Assembly: GCA_947252455.1 (NCBI GenBank)
Contig: CAMXVQ010000014.1
Coordinates: 1 to 25,145, forward strand
Length of the DNA stretch: 25,145 nucleotides
Direction of reading: 5' to 3'
Source: an uncultured Atopobium sp.
GTDB taxonomy: Bacteria > Actinomycetota > Coriobacteriia > Coriobacteriales > Atopobiaceae
The notes beneath the pieces are model-generated. The model saw only the letters and a program-made list of their open reading frames with translations, searched no databases and was not told the DNA's origin. Below are positions 8,497 to 16,980 of the stretch, piece after piece (positions within the stretch are counted from its first letter, which is position 1; each line of letters starts with the position of its first letter). The translations under genes and the position numbers were made by a program.

Positions 8497-8502
8497 ATTA
8501 TA
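8497..8502 (-). promoter_or_regulatory. -10 element for tRNA-Arg and the aromatic operon
   Basis: A perfect minus-strand TATAAT lies 45 bases upstream of the tRNA-Arg 5' end. No good -35 is seen at 16-18 bases. It is the best promoter candidate before the tRNA-tyrA-aro block. Confidence 0.55.
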
Positions 8503-8546
8503 CGTACTTTGTTAGTAATTTATTTATTTTTCTTAAATGTCACGAT

Positions 8547-8562
8547 ATTAGTGCAAACTAAT
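8547..8562. promoter_or_regulatory. Inverted repeat, possible operator
   Basis: A perfect six-base inverted repeat, ATTAGT-GCAA-ACTAAT, lies in the divergent region between tRNA-Arg and the P-type ATPase, 75 bases before the ATPase start. The form suits a dimeric repressor site. No regulator gene is nearby. Confidence 0.35.
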
Positions 8563-8583
8563 GTGCAAAGTTATGAAACGTTA

Positions 8584-8617
8584 TCAAGTTGTTTGTGTAT
8601 TCAAGTTGTTTTTGTAT
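8584..8617 (+). repeat. Tandem 17-base direct repeat before the P-type ATPase
   Basis: Two adjacent 17-base copies, TCAAGTTGTTTGTGTAT and TCAAGTTGTTTTTGTAT, differ at one base. They end 19 bases before the ATPase ATG. TTGTTT and TTGTAT within the copies could serve as weak -35 and -10 elements, so the repeat may be the promoter itself or a regulator site. Confidence 0.6.
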
Positions 8618-8636
8618 AGGTGTATAAGGAGCGTGC

Positions 8637-11081
8637 ATGAGTGTTAAATCTTCATCTACGATAGCCGATGAAACACCCAATCCAGGGCTTAGTGCAGCCG
8701 AGGTTGCACAAAGAGTATCTCAAGGTTTAAGCAACGTTAATGCCGATGTCAAAACACTTTCAATTCCTCAGATTTTTGCAAAGCACGCTTTGACACTTTT
8801 CAATGTAGTCAATTTATTTCTTGCGTTTTTGGTGCTTACTACCTATGAATTTAGAAACATTCTTTTTATGGTTATCGTTGCGCTCAACTTAGGGATAGGC
8901 GTGTTTCAAGAGATTCGCGCCAAACTTTTAGTTGATAAACTTTCTATTCTTACTACCAAGCTCGTGCGCGTCCGCCGCGAAGGGCACGTGTTAGAAGTTG
9001 GTATTCAAGATATCGTTCGCGATGATCTAGTGCTTTTGTCGCGTGGCGATCAAGTTCCTGCCGATGGGGTGGTTGTCGAGGGCTATGCATCTATGGACGA
9101 AAGCCTGCTTACAGGAGAGAGCAACCCCATTGAGAAAAAGCCAGGTAGCACCATTCTTTCTGGCTCATTTGTTGACTCAGGAAGCATTGTTTTACGCCTT
9201 ACCAAAGTTGGTCTTTCCTCCTATGCTGCACGTATAAATTCCGAGGCAAAATATCTTAAACCCGTTCGCTCCGAAATACTTGATACCGTGCGTATGATTA
9301 TTCGTTTTTCAACCTGTATTCTGATTCCTTTAGGAATTTGTTTGTTTGTGCGCATTTACTTTTTTAGTGGTAGGTCCTACGACGACGCAATTTTGCAGTC
9401 AGTTGCAGCTACGGTAGGTATGATTCCGCAAGGTTTGGTTTTGCTCACCTCAACCATTTTTGCCATTGCAACTACCAAGTTGGCGCGCAAACAGGTTTTA
9501 GTCCAGCAAAGCTATTGTGTAGAAACACTTGCGCGAACAGATGTTGTTTGTTTGGATAAAACTGGTACGATTACCACAGGTTCTATGGAGTTAGCACATA
9601 TGTGTGACGCTAGTGGAAATGATTCTAGCTCTGCTTGCGCCGAGCTCACACAGGCCTTGGCAACTATCGTATATGCTGGTAAAGATTCTTCTAACGAAAC
9701 AGCACGCGCGCTCATGCATGCAATTTCTCAGCAAAACGTTAAACCTGCTGAAATTTCGCGCGTTATTGCGTTTTCCTCGCGTACTAAATTTTCGGGTTGC
9801 GTAACTGCTGCAGGTGAAGCTCTTGTTATGGGGGCTGCTCAATTTGTTCTACGCGATGAATATCCCAAATATCAGCATGTGCTTAATACGTTTGCGCCCA
9901 CGCATCGCGTGTTGGTTGTTGGTCGTGCTCCAGGTTTTGATAAACAAGGAGCACTCATAGGAACTGGTGCAGATATTGTTGTATTTGGTTTTGTAACAAT
10001 TCGCGAAGAAATTCGTCCAAGTGCAGCTGCAACCATTGCTTATTTTGCACGCGAAGGTGTGGATGTGCGCGTTATCTCTGGTGATGACCCAAAAACCGTT
10101 TCTCATATTGCGGGAGAAGTTGGGGTAGCTGGTGCTCAAGATTATGTTGATTGCACGAGTCTTTCGCGCGATGAGGATTTTTTGGCTGCTGCTGCTAAGT
10201 ATCACATCTTTGGCCGCGTAACGCCTGCGGCAAAGCGCAAACTTGTACGCGCCCTGCAAACGCTTGGACATTGCGTAACTATGACTGGTGACGGCGTAAA
10301 CGATGTACTGGCTCTTAAAGAAGCAGATTGTTCAGTGGCAATGTCTTCGGGCTCAGCTGCGGCACGTAATGTTTCTGAGCTTGTATTAGCTGATAATGAT
10401 TTTTCGCATTTGCCTGATGTTGTGTCTGAAGGTAGGCGTTCTATCAACAATTTGCAACGTTCTGCTGCACTCTTTTTAACTAAAACCGTGTATTCTGCTT
10501 TGTTAGCACTGGTTTGTTTGCTTATTCCACCGTATCCGTTTATCCCCATTCAAATGTCATTGATTAACGTGGCAGCTATTGGTGTTCCTTCGTTTTTACT
10601 GGCACTTGAGGTAAACCACGAACGCGTGCGTGGTTCGTTTGTGGTCAATGTTTTTGAGAGAAGTTTGCCTGCCTCAGCTGCAATTGTTGGTGAACTTATG
10701 GTGACCATGATTTTATGTCGCGTGTTTGAGATACCTCAAGAAACCATGTCTACGCTGTGTATGATAGAGATGGCATTGGTTGGCATTGCGCTTATTTATA
10801 AAATCTCGTTGCCGCTTAATAAGCTTCGTATTTCTGTTCTTGTATTGTGTATAGCACTTGTCTTTGTAGGTTGCACGTGCTTGCATGACTTCTTGCGAAT
10901 TGGTGTTTTGGGCATGTCCGAACTTGGTTTATGCGCTGCTTTGTCGGCAGGTGGGCTTGTGCTTTTTCATGTATTGTATAAAGCAACGGTTGAGCATAAA
11001 GCACTTGATGGATTTTTTAGCCTTGTAAAGCGCACAACTTCGACCAGAACATTTGACGCGCTTAAGCGTGGTTCAAAATAA
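8637..11081 (+). CDS. P-type cation-transporting ATPase, CtpE-like
   Basis: An 814-residue integral membrane pump. Order: actuator domain with LLTGES (TGES 159-162); membrane pairs near 53-95 and 220-285; DKTGTIT with the phosphorylated Asp307; nucleotide-binding domain; SGDDPKT (481-487); GDGVND (551-556); and a C-terminal membrane bundle (about 590-785). The N terminus (GLSAAEVAQRVSQGLSN) and overall length resemble the CtpE group, reported as a calcium pump in mycobacteria; I infer that similarity from memory. No N-terminal CxxC metal-binding domain and no CPC motif are present, which argues against copper or zinc export. In transmembrane segment 4 the usual PEGL reads PQGL (264-267), replacing a glutamate that helps bind calcium in related pumps. 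The start has AAGGAG eight bases upstream. The substrate is uncertain. Confidence 0.9.
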   Translation: MSVKSSSTIADETPNPGLSAAEVAQRVSQGLSNVNADVKTLSIPQIFAKHALTLFNVVNLFLAFLVLTTYEFRNILFMVIVALNLGIGVFQEIRAKLLVDKLSILTTKLVRVRREGHVLEVGIQDIVRDDLVLLSRGDQVPADGVVVEGYASMDESLLTGESNPIEKKPGSTILSGSFVDSGSIVLRLTKVGLSSYAARINSEAKYLKPVRSEILDTVRMIIRFSTCILIPLGICLFVRIYFFSGRSYDDAILQSVAATVGMIPQGLVLLTSTIFAIATTKLARKQVLVQQSYCVETLARTDVVCLDKTGTITTGSMELAHMCDASGNDSSSACAELTQALATIVYAGKDSSNETARALMHAISQQNVKPAEISRVIAFSSRTKFSGCVTAAGEALVMGAAQFVLRDEYPKYQHVLNTFAPTHRVLVVGRAPGFDKQGALIGTGADIVVFGFVTIREEIRPSAAATIAYFAREGVDVRVISGDDPKTVSHIAGEVGVAGAQDYVDCTSLSRDEDFLAAAAKYHIFGRVTPAAKRKLVRALQTLGHCVTMTGDGVNDVLALKEADCSVAMSSGSAAARNVSELVLADNDFSHLPDVVSEGRRSINNLQRSAALFLTKTVYSALLALVCLLIPPYPFIPIQMSLINVAAIGVPSFLLALEVNHERVRGSFVVNVFERSLPASAAIVGELMVTMILCRVFEIPQETMSTLCMIEMALVGIALIYKISLPLNKLRISVLVLCIALVFVGCTCLHDFLRIGVLGMSELGLCAALSAGGLVLFHVLYKATVEHKALDGFFSLVKRTTSTRTFDALKRGSK

Positions 11082-11232
11082 GCGCCTATGTCTACAAAGT
11101 TTTGCCTTTGCAGGCGTATCATCTAAGAATGAAATCACCGTAGGATTTGTTTTGTTTTCTTCTTGTTTTACGCGTTAGCTAAGTAGGGTAGTATGAAAAT
11201 ACAAAGATTGATTAAGGAAAGAAAGGTATGCT

Positions 11233-12255
11233 GTGATTTGTCCTAATTGTGGAGCACATATTGCCTCATCTGCACTTCGGTGTCCTTCGTGTCGTGCCGA
11301 TGTGGATTGCACGCGTACACTTCCAAAACAATCAATGTCGTATTGTGCCCGTTGTGGCAGTAGAGTTCCTTCTGGCTTGCGCGCGTGTCCGTATTGCAAT
11401 TGTCCTGTTGTGAGTGATGTGTTTACCTCAAAGGTAGATGCGCGTTCACCTCGTACGCACGTTGCAGACCGCGGTACTGATATTGAGCAAGAATTATCCG
11501 AGGCCGATCTTACCACAACTATTCCTCGTATTGGTAGTGCAATACCTTGCATGCCAACTGGTAACGGCTCAGATGATGTGCGTGACCGCTTGCCACGCTT
11601 GCGTATTCTTATGGTTTCCCTGTGTTTTGCGGTAATTTTTGTCAGTGGAGTTGTGCTCTATATTACGCACCCTTGGAATCCCAATATTTACGATACCAAA
11701 GCTAAAGTTGCAGCCGATACAACGCATGCTGGTTTTCCAGGAACAAAAGATGAGCTCCAAAGCCAAGATAGAAGTAGTGTTGCTCAAGAAGACGTTACCC
11801 AATCTGCCGATGATGCCACCTACGATAAGTTAAAGGATGCTTACGAATCGTTAGGTAAACTTTCTACTGCGGTAGAAGATAACGAAAAGCTGTTTCGTGA
11901 TAGTTATGCAACAGCTTCGAAAGACGACCTGCAAAAAGGTATAGCTGCTGCGAATGATATTTCGCTGAAAATTAGTAATACCGTAAAACAAATTAATGCA
12001 ACAAATGTAGAAAGCGGCACGTATCAACAAGACAGATCGCATCTGGTCTCGCTTTCAAACTGGCTGCGCAATCATATGGACAAACTTAAGCATGGATGGG
12101 ATACAGCTTATAAGTACTATGGAAAAAAATCCTGCGCTGCGCGTATAAACGCCGTGTTTCCTATGGGCGATCAGGCTGCTTCTGGTTCATTTAAAACGCT
12201 GTTCGACCAACACTATCAAGAATATAAACCCGTTTATCGTGAAGCTGCGCAATAA
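11233..12255 (+). CDS. Membrane-anchored double zinc-ribbon protein of unknown function
   Basis: 340 residues. Two zinc ribbons at the N terminus use Cys3/Cys6/Cys17/Cys20 and Cys38/Cys41/Cys52/Cys55. A charged linker follows, then one transmembrane segment (about 125-144), then roughly 195 polar residues with helical character that should lie outside the cell (zinc ribbons inside). I do not recognise the outer domain. The start is GTG 11233 after GAAAGG. An ATG five bases earlier is in another frame and meets a stop at once. It sits between the ATPase and a cyclophilin with gaps of about 150 and 130 bases, so it is probably its own unit. Similar zinc-ribbon/TM proteins occur widely in Gram-positives, without one known role. 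Confidence 0.8.
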   Translation: MICPNCGAHIASSALRCPSCRADVDCTRTLPKQSMSYCARCGSRVPSGLRACPYCNCPVVSDVFTSKVDARSPRTHVADRGTDIEQELSEADLTTTIPRIGSAIPCMPTGNGSDDVRDRLPRLRILMVSLCFAVIFVSGVVLYITHPWNPNIYDTKAKVAADTTHAGFPGTKDELQSQDRSSVAQEDVTQSADDATYDKLKDAYESLGKLSTAVEDNEKLFRDSYATASKDDLQKGIAAANDISLKISNTVKQINATNVESGTYQQDRSHLVSLSNWLRNHMDKLKHGWDTAYKYYGKKSCAARINAVFPMGDQAASGSFKTLFDQHYQEYKPVYREAAQ

Positions 12256-12305
12256 TTGATCTGCCGAAAATGTGAATAGCGCATCAACTTGTTAAAATTT
12301 AAGGA

Positions 12306-12311
12306 TATAAT
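12306..12311 (+). promoter_or_regulatory. -10 element for the cyclophilin gene
   Basis: A perfect TATAAT lies 75 bases upstream of the cyclophilin ATG. The sequence 17 bases upstream is only a weak -35. AT-rich DNA makes chance matches likely. Confidence 0.4.
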
Positions 12312-12385
12312 AAGATGCAAGTATGTAGTTTTGTTTACATGATTAAAAGTTGACATAAGCTTTTCAAGGAAAGAATGAGGATTAT

Positions 12386-12919
12386 ATGGCTACCTATACA
12401 CCAAGTTATCAGCTTCAAGGAGACGAGGTCGCAGTTTTTACCACGAATAAGGGAGAGATTCGTGTAAAACTCGACGGCGAAGGTGTTCCTATTCATGTTG
12501 CAAATTTCTGCGAACTTGCAGAAAAGGGCTTTTACGACAATCTTAAGTTTCATCGTTTTGTTCCTGGCTTTGTTATTCAGGGAGGTTGTCCTTTTACAAG
12601 AAATATGACTTCCGAAGAAGTTGCTCAAGGAGCAATGGGTAAAGATGGTATGCCTGGTACGGGCGGTCCTGGTTATTGCATTAAAGAAGAGTTTACAACC
12701 AATCCTCATAACTCCCATGTGGATTGCGCACTTGCCATGGCACGCGCTCAAGATCCAAATTCTGCTGGTTCACAATTTTATTTTTGTTTAGGCGCACAAC
12801 ATATGCTTGATTCAGGATATACTGTCTTTGGAACAACATTAGAAGGTAAAGATGTAATTTCTGCTCTTCGTCAAGGCGATGTGATAGAACATATCGTAAT
12901 AAAGCATGAAAGAGTTTAA
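12386..12919 (+). CDS. Cytosolic cyclophilin-type peptidyl-prolyl isomerase
   Basis: A 177-residue single-domain cyclophilin that catalyses cis-trans isomerisation of proline bonds. It shows the family core: FHRFVPGFVIQGGCP with the catalytic Arg, NSAGSQFYFCLG, and LDSGYTVFG near the C terminus. No signal peptide or membrane segment is present, so it should work in the cytosol. GAGGA lies about seven bases before the ATG. It ends 26 bases before the TPR protein gene, which has its own strong ribosome binding site, so the two may share a transcript that continues into the mre genes. Confidence 0.93.
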   Translation: MATYTPSYQLQGDEVAVFTTNKGEIRVKLDGEGVPIHVANFCELAEKGFYDNLKFHRFVPGFVIQGGCPFTRNMTSEEVAQGAMGKDGMPGTGGPGYCIKEEFTTNPHNSHVDCALAMARAQDPNSAGSQFYFCLGAQHMLDSGYTVFGTTLEGKDVISALRQGDVIEHIVIKHERV

Positions 12920-12945
12920 TGTGAGAGGTGAGGTGAGGAGATATC

Positions 12946-14265
12946 GTGAATTATCAGGCATTCGAACAAGCTAAACAAGCTTATAAACAGGGTAACTTTT
13001 CTGCAGCCATTAATTTTTTGCATCTCGCTAAAGCCGATGGTAAACCTTGCGGTGTTGTAGATCACTTACTTGGTAATTCTTATATGAAGCAAGGCTTATT
13101 TGAGCTTGCTGCCCAAAGCTATGAACTTGCTTTATCTGATGCATCCTATGGTCACGTTGGTTCACTTGCATGCAATAGAGGTAGGGCACTATTAGCTCTC
13201 AAGAAGCCATCAGAAGCTGTAAGTGTGTTGCGTATGGCATTAAAAGATGATTCATATAAAACACCTTATAAGATTTACCTTGCACTTGGTAGTGCATATA
13301 TGCAATTAAATAATCCGCGTGATGCTGGCATTTCGTTTCGAAGCGCGGCAATTGATGAAAACAATCCGCAACCTGCCGTTGCTCTTAAACAACTTGGTCA
13401 TTGTTTTATGCTTTTAACGCGCTATGTTGATGCAATTGAAGCATACCGAACCGCTTTGGATTTTTCATCACCTGCAAACGATCAAAATGCGGTGTATTCA
13501 GAACTTGGTCTTGCTTATGTTGCAGCAAATCGCATGAATGAAGCAGTTGATGCATTTACCAAAGCTACATCTGATGGCTCGTTTAAGCTGTCTGACGATG
13601 CTCAAGCTGCTTTTGAGGGCGCTCAAAAAGCAGTTGCTGCAATATCAGGTTCCAAACCTTCGCAAACAGATGCTATGCTGGCTCAGGCTGGTTATGCAGC
13701 ATCAGGTATTGATCCACTTGATCCTACTGGTAAATCGGGTACGTTTATGCCATCTCCAGAAGATACGGGCTTTTTCTCGCTTTCCGAGGCTGAACTTGTT
13801 GAGCAAGATAAAAAAGAGCAAAAAGCAAAGAGGAAACACAAACATACGTTCCTTAAGGTATTTTTAACCTTGCTGGTTTTGGTTCTTATTCTTGCTGGCG
13901 TTGCTGGATTTGCCTTTTATAAAGGTTATGGTTGGCCTACTCAGGAAATGGTTACCGAACAGCTTTTTGCATCTAAAAGCCAAGGTTCGCTTAACTCCGA
14001 GCTTATTGCGTCCTCACTTACTCCTAAGCAACGAGATGATTTATCTAACTTGCTTCCTGATGGTTCGTCTTCGGTAAGTGTTACTGGAATCGATCGTAGC
14101 ATGAATGAATCTTTGGTATACGCAACTGCTTCACTTTCAAAAGGTGGTAAGCAAGATTATAAGATTTCGTTCGTTCGTGAAGGCCTTCAGTGGAAAGTGT
14201 ATGGCGTTGAGGTTGTATACGCTGCTAAGTCTTCACCTGCTCAGACGCAAAAGACGTCCCACTAA
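12946..14265 (+). CDS. TPR protein with one transmembrane segment, upstream of mreB
   Basis: 439 residues. About five to six tetratricopeptide-like helical repeats fill residues 1-230 (for example LLGNSYMKQGLFELAAQSY and ELGLAYVAANRMNEAVDAF). An acidic/polar linker and a Lys-rich stretch (289-300) lead to a transmembrane segment (about 303-325). About 110 residues then form a small outer domain ending with WKVYGVEVVY. Predicted topology is repeats inside, C terminus outside. The start is GTG 12946, with GGAG close upstream. It lies 41 bases before mreB in the same direction. Inferred: a scaffold that could link cytosolic partners to the elongasome. The function is not established from sequence. 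Confidence 0.85.
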   Translation: MNYQAFEQAKQAYKQGNFSAAINFLHLAKADGKPCGVVDHLLGNSYMKQGLFELAAQSYELALSDASYGHVGSLACNRGRALLALKKPSEAVSVLRMALKDDSYKTPYKIYLALGSAYMQLNNPRDAGISFRSAAIDENNPQPAVALKQLGHCFMLLTRYVDAIEAYRTALDFSSPANDQNAVYSELGLAYVAANRMNEAVDAFTKATSDGSFKLSDDAQAAFEGAQKAVAAISGSKPSQTDAMLAQAGYAASGIDPLDPTGKSGTFMPSPEDTGFFSLSEAELVEQDKKEQKAKRKHKHTFLKVFLTLLVLVLILAGVAGFAFYKGYGWPTQEMVTEQLFASKSQGSLNSELIASSLTPKQRDDLSNLLPDGSSSVSVTGIDRSMNESLVYATASLSKGGKQDYKISFVREGLQWKVYGVEVVYAAKSSPAQTQKTSH

Positions 14266-14306
14266 AAGATTAAATTGGTATCAGTGTATGTTTGTTAGGA
14301 TATAAC

Positions 14307-15350
14307 ATGTCTTTGCTCGATTCATTGTTTGGTCAATACGAAGGCGATTTAGCTATCGATCTTGGTACTGCGAATACCCTTGTAGCAGTACGTGGTCAAG
14401 GCATTGTGCTTAACGAGCCGTCGGTAGTAGCTATTGATAAAAGCGAAGACCGCGTTTTAGCCGTTGGCGCAGATGCTAAACGTATGATTGGTAGAACGCC
14501 AGGCTCAATTGCTGCCGAGCGGCCTCTTAAAGACGGCGTTATTGCAGACTTTGACGTCACAGAAGTAATGTTACGTTACTTTATAGAAAAAGCGCGCGGT
14601 ACTAGAAGATATCCTTGGAGTCCTCGTCCAAGTGTTGTTGTATGCGTGCCATCTGGTGTTACGTCTGTCGAAAAACGTGCAGTGTTTGAAGCAACTATTT
14701 CTGCTGGTGCACGTCAGGCTTACCTTATCGAAGAGCCTATGGCCGCAGCTATTGGAGCTGATTTACCAATTGAAGATCCTACAGGTTCTATGGTGGTAGA
14801 TATTGGTGGCGGTACTACCGAAGTAGCGGTTATTGCTATGGGCGGTATTGTTGTTTCGCAATCCATTCGAACCGCAGGCGATGAGTTTGACCAAACAATT
14901 CTTGAACATGTTCGTGATGCCTATAATCTCTCTATTGGTGAGCGAACAGCAGAAGATATTAAAATTAAAGTGGGTTCGGCGGCTCCTCTTGCCGAAGAAC
15001 TTGATGTTGAAGTAAACGGGCGCGATGTTATGAGCGGCCTTCCTAAAACAGTTCGTATAGAAAGCGAAGAGATTCGTCGCGCGCTTGATAAGCCTTTGGA
15101 TGAGGTTACCAAAACCGTTAAGGATGCACTTGACTTAACGCCTCCAGATTTGGCAAGCGACCTTATGTATTATGGTGTTTTGCTTACCGGTGGCGGTGGT
15201 TTGTTGCGCGGATTGGATCAGCGCTTACGCGATGAAACAGGCGTTCCGGTAAATGTAAGTCCTACTTCTTTGGAAAATGTTGTTAATGGTTGCGCTAAAG
15301 TTTTGGAAGCAAATGCACTTTCGGGTGGTTTTGTACAGAGCTCAAGTTAA
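14307..15350 (+). CDS. mreB: Rod shape-determining protein MreB
   Basis: A 347-residue actin-like filament protein that guides lateral wall synthesis. Motifs: AIDLGTANTLV (phosphate 1), VVCVPSGVTSVEKRAV, EEPMAAAIGADLPI, VVDIGGGTTEVAVI (phosphate 2) and LLTGGGGLLRGL (adenosine). The N-terminal LLDSLFG probably helps membrane attachment, as in other MreB proteins. ATG 14307 with AGGA six bases upstream is preferred over an in-frame TTG at 14292, which would place that ribosome binding site inside the gene. It is followed by mreC after 15 bases. Confidence 0.97.
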   Translation: MSLLDSLFGQYEGDLAIDLGTANTLVAVRGQGIVLNEPSVVAIDKSEDRVLAVGADAKRMIGRTPGSIAAERPLKDGVIADFDVTEVMLRYFIEKARGTRRYPWSPRPSVVVCVPSGVTSVEKRAVFEATISAGARQAYLIEEPMAAAIGADLPIEDPTGSMVVDIGGGTTEVAVIAMGGIVVSQSIRTAGDEFDQTILEHVRDAYNLSIGERTAEDIKIKVGSAAPLAEELDVEVNGRDVMSGLPKTVRIESEEIRRALDKPLDEVTKTVKDALDLTPPDLASDLMYYGVLLTGGGGLLRGLDQRLRDETGVPVNVSPTSLENVVNGCAKVLEANALSGGFVQSSS

Positions 15351-15365
15351 TTGGAGTGTTAAGTA

Positions 15366-16412
15366 ATGCCTATGCATAAAAGGCGTTCAACAGTTGGACT
15401 CAAAAAACAATCTCAATCATTGAGCTTGCGCATTCTCATTTTTTGCGTAGTAAGTTCTCTTACTTTATTTGCATTTAGCGTTCGTGAACAGGCTACAGGT
15501 CCGTTTTCAATTGCACGCAGTGTGGTAGGAACGCTTTGTATTCCTATTCATTATGCAGGGAGTTTGGTTACCTTTCCTTTTAGAGTAGCCGCAACCGCGT
15601 TTAGTAATGCAGGTGCTTCGTCTGAAACTCTTTCTGAGCTAAAACAAGAAAATGCTACGCTATCCGCGCGTGTAAGTGAGCTCGAAGAAGCAAAGAAAAC
15701 CACCGATAGGCTTCAAGATCTTCTTGCGCTTAAAAGCACCTATAATTTGCAATCATGTGCCGCTCGCATTATTTCGGGTTCACACAGTTCATGGGAAGAT
15801 TGCGTAACCATTGATAAGGGCAGTACGTCAGGTCTTTCTGTTGGCATGCCGGTTATGGATTCAAACGGAGCTATTGGTCAAATTATTGAATGTAATGCAA
15901 CTTCATCGGTTGTTCGTTTGCTTAGTGACGAAAAATCAAGTATTCCGGCAATGATACAGTCTAGTAGAGCTCAAGGTGTTGTGCAGGGTTCTGTGGATGG
16001 AACTATTCGCTTAACTCTTATCAATTCTAATCTAAAAGCCGAGGTGGGCGATATTGTTCTTACCAGTGGTTTGGGCGGTATTTTCCCTAAGGGCGTTCCG
16101 CTTGGTAAAATTACAACGGTAGATAAGGTACCAGGATCGCTGTATTATAGCATTCACATAGCAAAACTTTCGCCTACCGAAAATCTTGAAGAGGTTCTTG
16201 TTGTTACTTCTCTTACCGAAGAACAAAAAGCTACTGATAAGGATATCTCTGAAGCCGATGCCCAAGATAGCGTTGCCAATCAGGACCTGACTTCTGTTAA
16301 ATCTGATGATAGCGCATCTTCTTCTAAGGCTTCTTCTAAGGCTTCTTCTTCAGCAAAATCGAGTTCATCCACATCAGATTCGAGCACTGACTCAACCAAG
16401 AAAGAGGAATAA
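15366..16412 (+). CDS. mreC: Rod shape-determining protein MreC
   Basis: 348 residues. A short basic N terminus, one transmembrane segment (about 22-38), a coiled coil (about 87-123) and the paired beta-barrel domain (about 130-283) with GSTSGLSVGMPVM and VLTSGLGGIFPKGVPLG. In the family the outer part contacts PBP2 and links it to MreB/MreD. A Ser/Lys/Asp-rich tail of about 60 residues (285-348) extends past the usual end. Part of it comes from a 12-base tandem duplication in the DNA. GGAG precedes the start. The stop is one base before mreD. Confidence 0.95.
   Translation: MPMHKRRSTVGLKKQSQSLSLRILIFCVVSSLTLFAFSVREQATGPFSIARSVVGTLCIPIHYAGSLVTFPFRVAATAFSNAGASSETLSELKQENATLSARVSELEEAKKTTDRLQDLLALKSTYNLQSCAARIISGSHSSWEDCVTIDKGSTSGLSVGMPVMDSNGAIGQIIECNATSSVVRLLSDEKSSIPAMIQSSRAQGVVQGSVDGTIRLTLINSNLKAEVGDIVLTSGLGGIFPKGVPLGKITTVDKVPGSLYYSIHIAKLSPTENLEEVLVVTSLTEEQKATDKDISEADAQDSVANQDLTSVKSDDSASSSKASSKASSSAKSSSSTSDSSTDSTKKEE
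16319..16350 (+). repeat. 12-base tandem repeat in the mreC tail
   Basis: TTCTTCTAAGGC occurs twice in tandem (16319-16330, 16331-16342) with a partial third copy. It encodes a Ser-Ser-Lys-Ala repeat in the disordered MreC tail. The unit is in frame, so copy-number change would lengthen or shorten the tail without a frameshift. Confidence 0.7.
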
Positions 16413-16413
16413 C

Positions 16414-16971
16414 ATGCTTGCGCCTGCTGTATCACAGAAGAAAAATCGGATACTTACTTTTGCGTGTATATGTTTCATACTTCAAGTTGCATTGGCACCC
16501 GATATTGTTTTAGGTGCTGGACAAATTAATTTTGCACTTATTTTTGTGGTTATCTGTTCGCTTTCAAAACGTGATAATTCCTCGATTATATACGCTTTTG
16601 TGGCAGGCTTACTTTTTGATTTACTCAGTAGCGAGCCTGTTGGAATTATGTCATGCTTGCTCAGCATTGTTTCATATGTAACTATCACTAAAATTCATCT
16701 TAATGTTTTTGAAGATGTAGCTACTTCGTCTATGGTATTTAGTGCGCTTACGCTTGTGCTATGCCTTATTCATTTTATAGTTATGCTTGCCTGTGGCGAG
16801 GTAACATCATTTGTGACAGCTCTTATTTATCGTGTTTTACCAGTCTTTATTTTAACCTCGTGTGCCTTTGTGCCTCTGGTGTTGATTTTCCGCAAACTAA
16901 GCGGTACAACGTCTGGTCGTTCGCGCATGTCTCAGCTGCGCTCATCTCACAGTCCTTCGCTACATCTTTAG
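16414..16971 (+). CDS. mreD: Rod shape-determining protein MreD
   Basis: A 185-residue, strongly hydrophobic protein with about five transmembrane segments (roughly 15-35, 40-55, 60-85, 105-130 and 140-160). It has the size, order and position expected of MreD between mreC and PBP2. LVDLL-like sequence in FVAGLLFDLLSSEPVGI resembles the family signature. ATG 16414 is chosen because it starts one base after the mreC stop and uses AAAGAGGA within the end of mreC. The frame can be read further upstream, but only through mreC coding sequence. A basic Ser/Arg-rich tail ends the protein. Confidence 0.9.
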   Translation: MLAPAVSQKKNRILTFACICFILQVALAPDIVLGAGQINFALIFVVICSLSKRDNSSIIYAFVAGLLFDLLSSEPVGIMSCLLSIVSYVTITKIHLNVFEDVATSSMVFSALTLVLCLIHFIVMLACGEVTSFVTALIYRVLPVFILTSCAFVPLVLIFRKLSGTTSGRSRMSQLRSSHSPSLHL

Positions 16972-16980
16972 GACACTGCG

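Noticed and set aside
11082..11170. Terminator after the P-type ATPase
   Set aside because: CGCCT/AGGCG and AAATC/GATTT stems exist, but they are weak or lack a U-tract right after the stem.
12350..12378. TTGACA as a -35 for the cyclophilin gene
   Set aside because: The hexamer 17 bases downstream (GAATGA) is poor and would place the start point at the ATG, over the ribosome binding site.
14292..14306. TTG start for mreB
   Set aside because: It would put the AGGA ribosome binding site inside the gene; ATG 14307 is better placed.
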